Assembly: GCA_013824045.1 (NCBI GenBank)
Contig: PNND01000305.1
Span: 1-21,806, forward strand
Length of the DNA stretch: 21,806 bases
Direction of reading: 5' to 3'
Origin: Rhodobacter sp.
GTDB taxonomy: Bacteria; Pseudomonadota; Alphaproteobacteria; Rhodobacterales; Rhodobacteraceae
The translations under genes and the position numbers were made by a program. The notes under the pieces are model-generated. The model was given only the letters and a program-made list of their open reading frames with translations. It was not told the origin of the DNA and ran no database searches. Positions 1 through 7,308 of this stretch are shown here, piece by piece (position 1 is the stretch's first letter; each line of letters opens with the position of its first letter).

Positions 1-519
1 CAGGAGAAGGGCGAAGTTGGCCTGCCAGCCGAAAACCTCATCCAGCACACCGCCGATGACGGGGCCTATCATGGGCACGATCGACATGCCCATGGTGACA
101 TAACCGATCATCGAGGCGGCCTCGGCATCCGACACCATGTCGCGCACCACGGCGCGTGACAGCACCATGCAGGCGGCGATGACGGCCTGCGCCATGCGGC
201 AGATCAGGAAGGTGGTGGCATCGGGGGCGATGAGTGTGCCGACAGTGGCGATCAGGAACAGGATGATGGACCACAAGAGCACCTTGCGGCGACCAAAACG
301 GTCGGAGATGGGGCCGATGACGATCTGAAGCAGGGCCGAAAGGCCGAGATAGAGCGCGACGGAAAGCTGCATCAGCCCATAGGGTACGTCGAACCATGCC
401 GCCATGCCCGGCAGCGAAGGCAGGAATATGTTCATCGTCAGCGCCGACAGGCCCGCCATCAGGATGAGGGTCGAGATATGGGGCGGGGTGCGGCGATCAA
501 GGAAGCGGGGGCTGGTCAT
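1..519 (-). CDS. MFS multidrug efflux transporter, Bcr/CflA type (C-terminal part outside window)
   Basis: The frame is open from an ATG at 519 to the window edge and gives the first 173 residues of a protein normally about 400 long. It has at least four hydrophobic segments. A loop 2-3 motif A (GPISDRFGRRK, residues 69-79) is typical of the major facilitator superfamily. A motif-C-like stretch (GMSIVPMIGPVIGG, about 144-157) is typical of drug/H+ antiporters of the DHA1 Bcr/CflA group. Members export drugs or small metabolites across the inner membrane using the proton gradient; the substrate here cannot be read from sequence. The start is fixed by an in-frame stop just upstream (an ATG at 555 runs into TAG); no good ribosome site is visible. 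It lies 71 bp downstream of the DUF486 gene on the same strand, so co-transcription is possible. Confidence 0.85.
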   Translation of the reverse strand, partial: MTSPRFLDRRTPPHISTLILMAGLSALTMNIFLPSLPGMAAWFDVPYGLMQLSVALYLGLSALLQIVIGPISDRFGRRKVLLWSIILFLIATVGTLIAPDATTFLICRMAQAVIAACMVLSRAVVRDMVSDAEAASMIGYVTMGMSIVPMIGPVIGGVLDEVFGWQANFALLL

Positions 520-590
520 GGTGCTGGCCTATGCCGTGGCTTTGCCGCTGTCCATGGGCCGGAATGCACAGCGCTGTGTGCGGGGCGTGG

Positions 591-944
591 TCAGCCCCAT
601 TTGTGGAAGATGAAGAAGGCACCCAGCGCGATGAAGGCAAAGCCGATGGCGTGGTTCCAGCTGAGTGGCTCTTTCAGGTAGAACACGGAAAAGACAGCGA
701 AGACGGTGAGGGTGATGACTTCCTGAATCGTCTTGAGTTCGGCAGCCGAAAAGTAGCCGTGGCCGATGCGGTTGGCGGGCACTTGCAGCGCGTATTCCGG
801 CAGGGCGATGAGCCAACTGGCAAGGATCACCAGCACCAGCGAGGCGGATTTGTATTTCAGATGCCCATACCAGGCGAAGGTCATGAAGATGTTCGACGCG
901 ATGAGCAGGCCGATGGTGATGACGGGGACAGGAAGCTGGGTCAT
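591..944 (-). CDS. DMT-type small membrane protein (DUF486 family)
   Basis: 117 residues, almost entirely hydrophobic, with four predicted membrane helices: an N-terminal one around VITIGLLIASNIFMTFAWYG, then LVLVILASWLIALPEYAL, TIQEVITLTVFAVFSVFYL and NHAIGFAFIALGAFFIF. The conserved pattern (NIFMTFAWYGHLK, LPEYALQVPANRIG, FAVFSVFYLKEPLSWN) is that of DUF486, which belongs to the drug/metabolite transporter clan at half the length of EamA proteins. Its function is unknown. The start is residue M of MTQLPVPV rather than an ATG 35 codons upstream, because GAGG lies 5 nt before it and the longer N-terminus is not membrane-like and overlaps the pccB control region. It is divergent from pccB and precedes the MFS gene. 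Confidence 0.88.
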   Translation of the reverse strand: MTQLPVPVITIGLLIASNIFMTFAWYGHLKYKSASLVLVILASWLIALPEYALQVPANRIGHGYFSAAELKTIQEVITLTVFAVFSVFYLKEPLSWNHAIGFAFIALGAFFIFHKWG

Positions 945-1012
945 GGGGGCCTCGGATCGGCGGGGATATGAAGGTTCAGGGTTTCGGGCGTGGCGGGGCA
1001 GAAGGCAAGAAG

Positions 1013-1118
1013 TTTGCTGATTTGCGTTTTGCATGAATGGCTCTGCCAATTTATTGCAAATATGCGAAACTCCGTTTTGCCATGGCCGCCGGGGCGGCTA
1101 TGGTCCGGCCAAATTTGC
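1013..1118 (+). promoter_or_regulatory. Cluster of TTTGC/GCAAA half-sites upstream of pccB (candidate ScfR/PccR-type operator)
   Basis: The 212-bp divergent region between the DUF486 gene and pccB holds six exact TTTGC or GCAAA pentamers (near 1013, 1021, 1028, 1056, 1076, 1114) and one near match (GCGAAA at 1064). GCGAAAC and GTTTTGC at 1064-1080 form an imperfect inverted repeat with a 3-nt centre. Short-chain fatty-acyl-CoA regulators (PccR of Rhodobacter sphaeroides) are reported, from memory, to bind TTTGCAAA-N4-TTTGCAAA before pccB. The half-site core is present here, but no pair shows exactly that 12-bp period. A near-palindrome at 1080-1103 (CCAT-G-GCCGCC / GGCGGC-T-ATGG) follows. Confidence 0.4.
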
Positions 1119-1156
1119 GGCCAAAAGTCGTGGGCGAAATTCGGGGGAGCGTGTCG

Positions 1157-2689
<1,533 letters not shown>

Positions 2690-2699
2690 GAGCCGCACG

Positions 2700-3140
2700 A
2701 TGCCCGCCGCCCTTGCCCGTATCGCCGTGATGGCCGCCCTTCTGGCGGGGTCTGCGGCTGCGCAGGAGGCGGTGGTTGAACTGGTCGTGGAACCCGGCGA
2801 CGGGATGCTGATCGAGGTGCCATCGGGGCAGGAGATCACCTTGCAGGATGTGATCTGGAACGCGCCGGGCCCGGACGGGCTGGCGTTGAGGTTCCGCTTT
2901 CTTGCGCCGGGCATCGCGCCGGGGGGCGGGGTGGATTTCGACACCGCCGCCGCCGACATGCAGCATCTGTGCGACACCTATGCCTTGCCACGCATCGCAG
3001 ATCAGGGGCCGCACCCGGAACAGGTGATCATTTCGCTGTCGGACGTAGCTGTGGCCTTTGGGGAAGCGGCCCCCGAGGCCACGCAATTCTTTGAATCCTT
3101 CCGGATCGAAGACGGTGTTTGCGTCTGGGAGATCTTCTGA
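2700..3140 (+). CDS. Secreted protein of unknown function (possibly DUF6497 family)
   Basis: 146 residues with a cleavable signal peptide (hydrophobic 6-20, likely cut after SAAA or AQ at about 20-22). The mature part has about 125 residues with two cysteines, C91 and C141, that could form a disulphide in the periplasm. No catalytic motif is recognised. I associate this kind of protein with the DUF6497 group next to pccB in Rhodobacterales, but that is recall, not proof. The TAGGAG ribosome site at 2687-2692 overlaps the pccB stop and lies 7 nt before the ATG, so it should be co-translated with pccB. A longer frame from 2625 overlaps pccB and lacks this signal, so it was not used. Confidence 0.75.
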   Translation: MPAALARIAVMAALLAGSAAAQEAVVELVVEPGDGMLIEVPSGQEITLQDVIWNAPGPDGLALRFRFLAPGIAPGGGVDFDTAAADMQHLCDTYALPRIADQGPHPEQVIISLSDVAVAFGEAAPEATQFFESFRIEDGVCVWEIF

Positions 3141-3354
3141 TGTCCGCCGATGGCTGCAGGATGCGTCTTGCCCGCGGGGGCCTTGCTGATGTAGCAGGGC
3201 CACAGGCTGATAACTTGGCTTCGCTTGCGTGTGCTTTCGCCGATTTTTCGGATATGGTGCCTGCAGGCCGAACCCAAGCGGCCTATGCCTCGCATCGGGG
3301 GCAGGCCGGCGGCGTTTCGTTCGGTCTGACCCTCCAAGAAAATAGGAGTAGAGG

Positions 3355-3492
3355 ATGTCGAAGAGCACGAAAACCATTCTGGCCCTGGCCATGGTTGCAT
3401 TTGTCGCAGCTTGCGCTGCCAAAGAAGAAGAAGTCGTTTACGTGGATACCCCCGTTTCGACCGAGCCGGCTTTCACCGGCAAGTACAAGTAA
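3355..3492 (+). CDS. Small lipoprotein, 45 aa
   Basis: The ATG at 3355 follows an AGGAG site at 3344-3348 (a second GAGG abuts the start). The product begins MSKSTKTILALAMVAF and has a lipobox VAAC with the lipidated cysteine at residue 20. The remainder is a short charged tail (AAKEEEVVYVDTPVS) ending FTGKYK. It should be exported by Sec, lipidated and anchored in a membrane facing the periplasm. Only 25 residues follow the cysteine, so an enzymatic role is unlikely; a small envelope or structural lipoprotein is the natural reading. It is followed at once by two stem-loops. A longer frame through the same bases (3119-3637) reads as low-complexity R/P-rich peptide and is spurious. Confidence 0.8.
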   Translation: MSKSTKTILALAMVAFVAACAAKEEEVVYVDTPVSTEPAFTGKYK

Positions 3493-3499
3493 GACATCC

Positions 3500-3536
3500 G
3501 GGCGGGCCAATGGGGCGTGTCAGCCCCGGCCCGCCC
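3500..3536 (+). terminator. GC-rich stem-loop after the 45-aa lipoprotein gene
   Basis: GGGCGGGCC (3500-3508) pairs with GGCCCGCCC (3528-3536), and GGGGC pairs with GCCCC inside it; AAT forms a bulge. It starts 8 bp after the stop codon. No T-run follows, so it may be a 3'-end stabiliser or a weak or Rho-aided terminator. Confidence 0.5.
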
Positions 3537-3545
3537 CGATTATGT

Positions 3546-3570
3546 CTGGCGCCCTGAAAACGGGCGCCGG
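3546..3570 (+). other. Second stem-loop, perfect 7-bp core
   Basis: GGCGCCC (3548-3554) and GGGCGCC (3562-3568) flank the loop TGAAAAC. A T-G wobble and a C-G pair extend the stem to 3546-3570. ATTTGACCTT follows, with no strong T-run. With the preceding hairpin it probably marks the end of the pccB transcript. Confidence 0.4.
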
Positions 3571-3630
3571 ATTTGACCTTGGCCGTTTGATCCGGCATGA
3601 CGCCCCCCTTGATATTGATGGGGGCAGGAC

Positions 3631-4038
3631 ATGCTGAAGCATCGCGGTTTTCCGGGGCGGTTGCCCGGAACGGACTTCCAATTCGTCATACGGCGCGAGA
3701 ACCGCAAGGACGGGCCGGCAAAGATCGTGAAGCGGGAACGCTATCGCGACCGCAAACATGCCGACCGGATGGCCGATCAGGGGTTCATGGCGGCGCTCTG
3801 GGCGCAGTTCGGCGAAGAGCCGTTCGAGCGGGGCAATCTGGATGCGGGGCGGCTGTCTTGGCTGTTCGGGCGTGAGGTGGTGCCGGCGGAGGACCCGTTC
3901 GATCCCTGTTCCTATGACGCGATGCTGCGCATCGACGTGAAGCGGGCCGAGGCGAGCTTTCCCGAGGTGTTCGCCAAGAACGCCCCCGATTTCGGCTTTG
4001 CCGAGGATGATTATGACGGTGACGGGGGGGATGACTAG
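3631..4038 (+). CDS. Hypothetical protein, 135 aa
   Basis: The frame has strongly GC3-biased codons, like its neighbours, and gives a hydrophilic 135-residue protein with no signal or membrane segment, so it is probably cytoplasmic. The N-terminus is basic (MLKHRGFPGRLPG, then VIRRENRKDGPAKIVKRERYRDRK). The middle holds ALWAQFGEEPFERGNLDAGRLSWLFGREVVP. The end is very acidic (FAEDDYDGDGGDD). I recognise no family. Ribosome-site evidence is weak: GGGGG at 3619-3623, 7 nt upstream, or AGGA almost touching the start. An overlapping frame (3597-3875) and a long opposite-strand frame (3520-4083) have worse composition and were rejected. Confidence 0.6.
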   Translation: MLKHRGFPGRLPGTDFQFVIRRENRKDGPAKIVKRERYRDRKHADRMADQGFMAALWAQFGEEPFERGNLDAGRLSWLFGREVVPAEDPFDPCSYDAMLRIDVKRAEASFPEVFAKNAPDFGFAEDDYDGDGGDD

Positions 4039-4204
4039 GCATGGTTTCGCCGACCGCATCCGCATTCTGGCAAGCTTTCGCACAGCGCGATTTCGGCGCT
4101 GACTTCGGGTTTGCCATGCGTGCCTTGGTCGGCCAAGCTGATGGACATGCGGGGTGCTTATCCTACGGCCCCCGTCTCTGCCTAGACTGTACCCCTTCCC
4201 TTGC
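4039..4204 (+). ncRNA. Non-coding stretch ending in a strong terminator; possible small RNA
   Basis: No convincing gene lies between the 135-aa protein and the terminator at 4205-4245. A perfect 6-bp hairpin CAGCGC/GCGCTG occurs near 4083-4101. From about 4170 the sequence is C/T-rich (CCCCCGTCTCTGCC, ACCCCTTCCC), which would be single-stranded and could pair with purine-rich ribosome sites. The -10-like TATCCT (4159) and TAGACT (4183) lack a convincing -35. A small RNA is a guess based on the C/T-rich stretch and the terminator; the region may simply be the 3' end of the upstream transcript. Confidence 0.2.
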
Positions 4205-4245
4205 AGTCCGGCCGGCCCCGCAGCTGGGGCGGCCGGACTTTTTTT
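4205..4245 (+). terminator. Strong intrinsic terminator
   Basis: GTCCGGCC at 4206-4213 pairs with GGCCGGAC at 4231-4238. Inside it GCCCC pairs with GGGGC, with one bulged G and the loop GCAGCT. Seven T residues (4239-4245) follow at once. This is the clearest Rho-independent terminator in the window and would stop plus-strand transcription coming from pccB and the small genes after it. Confidence 0.9.
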
Positions 4246-4384
4246 CCAAGGGGTGCGCCGGGCTGGATGCGCGCGCTTCTGCCGATCACACGAAACCGGG
4301 ATCGTCGGGCCGCGGTTTTCCCTTTATTGCGGCTGTGAACACGGTAAACTCGTGGTCAATAACAACCTTGAGAGGCAACGAGCC

Positions 4385-4597
4385 ATGCGTAAGTATTTTG
4401 TCATTCTTGCACTTGCCACCACGACCCTTGCGGGCTGTATGGCGACCCCGACCGAGCGCGGCCTTGGCGGCGCGGTCGCCGGTGCCGCTATCGCCGATGC
4501 GATGGATGAAAACATGGTTGCCGGTGCTGCACTCGGCGCGCTGGCCGGGGCTGCGTCTTGCGGCTTGCCGGGGCTGCCGCCCTGCCGCCGCTACTGA
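4385..4597 (+). CDS. Small glycine/alanine-rich lipoprotein, 70 aa
   Basis: The ATG at 4385 follows GAGAGG (4370-4375) by 9 nt. The product starts MRKYFVILALATTTLAGC, a textbook lipoprotein signal with lipobox LAGC and lipidated C18. The mature part has two Gly/Ala-rich stretches (GLGGAVAGAAIADAM and AGAALGALAGAA) of the glycine-zipper kind, which tend to pack in or against membranes. It ends with a Cys/Pro segment (CGLPGLPPCRRY). A periplasm-facing membrane location is likely; the role is unknown. It sits between the strong terminator and three stem-loops, so it probably has its own promoter in 4246-4369, although I could not pick a convincing -35/-10 pair. Confidence 0.8.
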   Translation: MRKYFVILALATTTLAGCMATPTERGLGGAVAGAAIADAMDENMVAGAALGALAGAASCGLPGLPPCRRY

Positions 4598-4602
4598 TCT
4601 GA

Positions 4603-4622
4603 CGGCTGCCTTCGGGCAGCCG
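4603..4622 (+). other. TTCG tetraloop hairpin after the 70-aa lipoprotein gene
   Basis: CGGCTGCC and GGCAGCCG form a perfect 8-bp stem closed by TTCG, an extra-stable tetraloop. It begins 5 bp after the stop codon and is not followed by a T-run. It probably protects or ends the lipoprotein mRNA. Confidence 0.6.
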
Positions 4623-4635
4623 GTTGTCACATCGC

Positions 4636-4670
4636 AAAGGCCATCCGGGCAGATCGCCCGGGTGGCCTTT
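4636..4670 (+). terminator. 15-bp stem-loop upstream of pccA
   Basis: AAAGGCCA-T-CCGGGC (4636-4650) pairs with GCCCGG-G-TGGCCTTT (4656-4670) through a T-G wobble, with loop AGATC. The stem itself ends in TTT and is followed by GTCATTT, so it resembles an intrinsic terminator with a poor T-tract. It could work in both directions. It lies 44 bp before the pccA start. Confidence 0.65.
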
Positions 4671-4677
4671 GTCATTT

Positions 4678-4699
4678 CCGCGTCCCGGCCCGGACGCGG
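4678..4699 (+). other. 8-bp hairpin directly before the pccA ribosome site
   Basis: CCGCGTCC (4678-4685) and GGACGCGG (4692-4699) form a perfect stem with a 6-nt loop. It ends only a few bases before the GAAGGGGAG ribosome site (4702-4710), so it may influence translation or mark processing of the pccA leader. Confidence 0.45.
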
Positions 4700-4714
4700 T
4701 AGAAGGGGAGAGAG

Positions 4715-6718
4715 ATGTTCAAGAAGATCCTGATCGCCAACCGGGGCGAGATTGCCTGCCGCGTCATCAAGACAGCCCGCAAGATGGGCATCAAGACGGT
4801 GGCGGTCTATTCCGATGCCGACCGCAACGCGCTGCATGTGAAGATGGCGGATGAGGCGGTCCATATCGGGCCTGCGCCCGCGAACCAATCCTATATCGTG
4901 ATCGACAAGATCATGGCGGCGGTGCGCGCCACGGGGGCCGAGGCGGTGCATCCGGGATACGGGTTCCTGTCGGAGCGGATGGATTTCGCAGCCGCGCTGG
5001 AGAAGGAGGGCGTGGTGTTCATCGGCCCGCCCAGCCCGGCGATTGAGGCGATGGGGGATAAGATCACCTCGAAAAAGCTGGCGCAGGAGGCCGGGGTGTC
5101 GACCGTGCCCGGCTATATGGGCCTGATCGCGGACGCCGATGAAGCGGTGAAGATCAGCGGCGAGGTGGGATACCCCGTCATGATCAAGGCCAGCGCCGGG
5201 GGCGGTGGCAAGGGCATGCGGATCGCATGGAATGATGCCGAGGCGGCGGAAGGGTTCCAGTCATCCAAGAACGAGTCGGCGGCGAGTTTTGGCGATGACC
5301 GGATTTTCATCGAGAAGTTCGTCACGCAGCCGCGCCATATCGAAATTCAGGTTCTGGCCGACAAGCATGGCAACTGCGTCTATCTGCACGAGCGGGAATG
5401 TTCGATCCAGCGCCGCAATCAGAAGGTGATCGAAGAGGCGCCGTCGCCGTTTCTGGACGAAGCGACGCGCAAGGCGATGGGTGAGCAGGCCTGCGCCTTG
5501 GCGAAAGCGGTGGGCTATACCAGCGCGGGGACGGTGGAATTCATCGTTGATGGGAACCGCAACTTCTATTTCCTTGAGATGAATACCCGCCTGCAGGTGG
5601 AACATCCGGTGACGGAGTTGATCACCGGGGTCGATCTGGTGGAGCAGATGATCCGCGTGGCGGCGGGCGAGCCTTTGCCCTTTGCCCAAGGCGACCTGAA
5701 GATCAACGGCTGGGCGATGGAAAGCCGGCTCTATGCGGAAGACCCGTATCGGAACTTCCTGCCGTCGATTGGCCGTCTGACGCGCTATCGCCCGCCGGTC
5801 GAAGGCAAGACCACACGCGGGGGGATCGTGCGCAACGATACCGGCGTGTTCGAGGGCGGCGAGATCAGCATGTATTACGACCCGATGATCGCCAAGCTGT
5901 GCACCTGGGGCGAGACGCGCGAGGCGGCGATTGAGGAGATGCGGCTGGCGCTGGACACGTTCGAGGTAGAGGGGATCGGGCATAACCTGCCCTTCGTGGG
6001 CGCGGTGATGGATCACCCGCGGTTCGTTTCGGGCAATATCACCACGGCCTTCATAGCCGAGGAATATCCCGAAGGGTTCCAAGGCGCGACACTGGACGCG
6101 CCGACGTTGCGCCGGGTGGCGGCGGCGGCGGCGGCGATGAACCGGGTGGCCGAGATCCGGCGCACGCGGATCACTGGGACGATGGACAACCATCAGCGCC
6201 GGGTTGGCGATGACTGGGTGGTGGCGGTGCAGGGCGAGGCCTTTGCCGTGACGATATCGGCCGACCGGGACGGATCGACGGTGACCTTTGCCGAAGGCAC
6301 CGCGCATCGGGTGACCAGCGACTGGACGCCGGGGCAGCCGTTGGCGCGGTTGATGGTGGATGGCGCGCCTTTGGTGATGAAGGTGGGCAAGATCTCGGGC
6401 GGGTTCCGGCTGCGGCTGCGTGGGGCGGATGTGAAATGCCATGTCCGCAGCCCGCGCCAGCACGAATTGGCGCTGCTGATGCCGGAGAAGATGCCCCCCG
6501 ACACGTCGAAGTTCCTGCTCTGCCCGATGCCGGGGCTGGTGGTGAAGATCAACGTGGCGGAAGGCGACGAGGTTCAGGAAGGGCAGGCTCTGGCCACCGT
6601 GGAGGCGATGAAGATGGAGAACATCCTCAAGGCCGAGCGTCGCGGTGTGGTGAAGAAGATCACCGCCAGCGCGGGCGCGAGCCTGAAGGTGGATGAAGTG
6701 ATCATGGAGTTCGAGTGA
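4715..6718 (+). CDS. pccA: Propionyl-CoA carboxylase alpha subunit (biotin carboxylase + biotin carrier)
   Basis: 667 residues, the usual length. It carboxylates its own biotin with ATP and bicarbonate and passes the carboxyl group to PccB. The biotin carboxylase domain (1 to about 450) shows KILIANRGEIACRVI, the ATP-binding glycine loop GGGGKGM (162-168), HERECSIQRRNQKVIEEAPS (about 225-244) and EMNTRLQVEHPVTE (288-301). A linker (BT) domain that holds the beta subunit lies at roughly 480-590. The C-terminal biotinyl domain has MPGLVVKI and EAMKMEN, with the biotinylated lysine at K633. The ribosome site GAAGGGGAG ends 4 nt before the ATG. Bacterial methylcrotonyl-CoA carboxylase is similar, but pccB and scpA in the locus favour propionyl-CoA as substrate. 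The gene lies about 2 kb from pccB and behind stem-loops, so independent expression is possible. Confidence 0.96.
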   Translation: MFKKILIANRGEIACRVIKTARKMGIKTVAVYSDADRNALHVKMADEAVHIGPAPANQSYIVIDKIMAAVRATGAEAVHPGYGFLSERMDFAAALEKEGVVFIGPPSPAIEAMGDKITSKKLAQEAGVSTVPGYMGLIADADEAVKISGEVGYPVMIKASAGGGGKGMRIAWNDAEAAEGFQSSKNESAASFGDDRIFIEKFVTQPRHIEIQVLADKHGNCVYLHERECSIQRRNQKVIEEAPSPFLDEATRKAMGEQACALAKAVGYTSAGTVEFIVDGNRNFYFLEMNTRLQVEHPVTELITGVDLVEQMIRVAAGEPLPFAQGDLKINGWAMESRLYAEDPYRNFLPSIGRLTRYRPPVEGKTTRGGIVRNDTGVFEGGEISMYYDPMIAKLCTWGETREAAIEEMRLALDTFEVEGIGHNLPFVGAVMDHPRFVSGNITTAFIAEEYPEGFQGATLDAPTLRRVAAAAAAMNRVAEIRRTRITGTMDNHQRRVGDDWVVAVQGEAFAVTISADRDGSTVTFAEGTAHRVTSDWTPGQPLARLMVDGAPLVMKVGKISGGFRLRLRGADVKCHVRSPRQHELALLMPEKMPPDTSKFLLCPMPGLVVKINVAEGDEVQEGQALATVEAMKMENILKAERRGVVKKITASAGASLKVDEVIMEFE

Positions 6719-6782
6719 ACCGATGATGGTGCCGGTTCATCAGGTGATGACTGATCTGCGGTTGGGCGGCGATCAGCCGCCC
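6716..6782. terminator. Stem-loops between convergent pccA and DUF4174 genes
   Basis: TGAACCG, which includes the pccA stop, pairs with CGGTTCA (6716 to about 6740). GGGCGGC (6764-6770) pairs perfectly with GCCGCCC (6776-6782) around loop GATCA and overlaps the last codons of the convergent gene. Neither has a T-run. They are the only candidates for ending the two facing transcripts. Confidence 0.35.
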
Positions 6783-7216
6783 GCCGCAGGGCGGTTGCCC
6801 TGCTGGATTTCCTGCCGACGCAGCGGGAATTTGTCGATGGCGTGGGTGATTTCGCGCACGTCCCAGGGCAGCGGTTTGCGCAGCGTGGTTTTCAGATCCT
6901 TGTCGAGGATCACCAGCGAAAACCCGCGCGGGCGCAGTTTCTTGCGCAGTTCGGACCGGGCGGCGGGGTCTGTATCGACGATCACCACCACATCGCGCGC
7001 CAGAAGCGCGGCGGGATCGCGACCGATCAGGTCCATCTGGCGGATGAAGTTCGGATCGTTGGGCGAGTCCGCGAACACGACCAGCGGGCGCTTAAGGAAC
7101 ATGAGATCGTTCAGCACCACCTCGGATGCCGGGACGGGGGCGAAATCGGCCGTTTCTTGCGCGAGCGCGGAGAACGGGAGCAGGGCGGCGACGATCAAGG
7201 CGAACAGTGGTTTCAT
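6773..7216 (-). CDS. Secreted DUF4174-domain protein
   Basis: 147 residues with a signal peptide ([19 protein letters not shown], cut before QE at 19/20). The mature part is a single small alpha/beta domain of the DUF4174 type, which is thioredoxin-like in predicted fold. [28 protein letters not shown] and [17 protein letters not shown] are its core strands and turns. There is no CxxC pair, so it is not a redox enzyme of the usual kind; its function is unknown. The start is MKPLF because GAGGA precedes it by about 6 nt; an upstream ATG at 7264 would bury the signal peptide. It is convergent to pccA and divergent from scpA, so it interrupts the propionate genes. Confidence 0.85.
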   Translation of the reverse strand: MKPLFALIVAALLPFSALAQETADFAPVPASEVVLNDLMFLKRPLVVFADSPNDPNFIRQMDLIGRDPAALLARDVVVIVDTDPAARSELRKKLRPRGFSLVILDKDLKTTLRKPLPWDVREITHAIDKFPLRRQEIQQGNRPAAGG

Positions 7217-7236
7217 GCGCTTCCTCTTTGCACCTG

Positions 7237-7264
7237 AATATAGGGCAGGCGTCTGAAAACCCAA
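7237..7264 (-). promoter_or_regulatory. Candidate sigma-70 promoter of the DUF4174 gene
   Basis: On the minus strand TTGGGT (7264-7259) and TATATT (7242-7237) are separated by 16 nt. The -10 matches the consensus in five of six positions and the -35 in three. Transcription would start about 14 nt before the ATG, leaving room for the GAGGA site. Confidence 0.4.
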
Positions 7265-7308
7265 GGGATATGGCCGGGATGCCCAGCCCGGCAGTGGAAG
7301 GAAGAAAG

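Noticed and set aside
3119..3637. 172-codon plus-strand frame over the 45-aa lipoprotein gene
   Set aside because: Out of frame with the lipoprotein, runs through two stem-loops, has no ribosome site, and its product is low-complexity.
4041..4733. 230-codon plus-strand frame from 4041
   Set aside because: It would read through the strong terminator, the lipoprotein gene in another frame and three hairpins; no ribosome site.
5261..6463. 400-codon minus-strand frame opposite pccA
   Set aside because: His/Arg-rich shadow of pccA with no ribosome site and no family motif.
7217..7308. Cobalamin riboswitch in front of scpA
   Set aside because: The leader is only 92 bp, shows no B12-box-like sequence and holds just a 6-bp hairpin (7273-7292); cobalamin riboswitches need about 200 nt.
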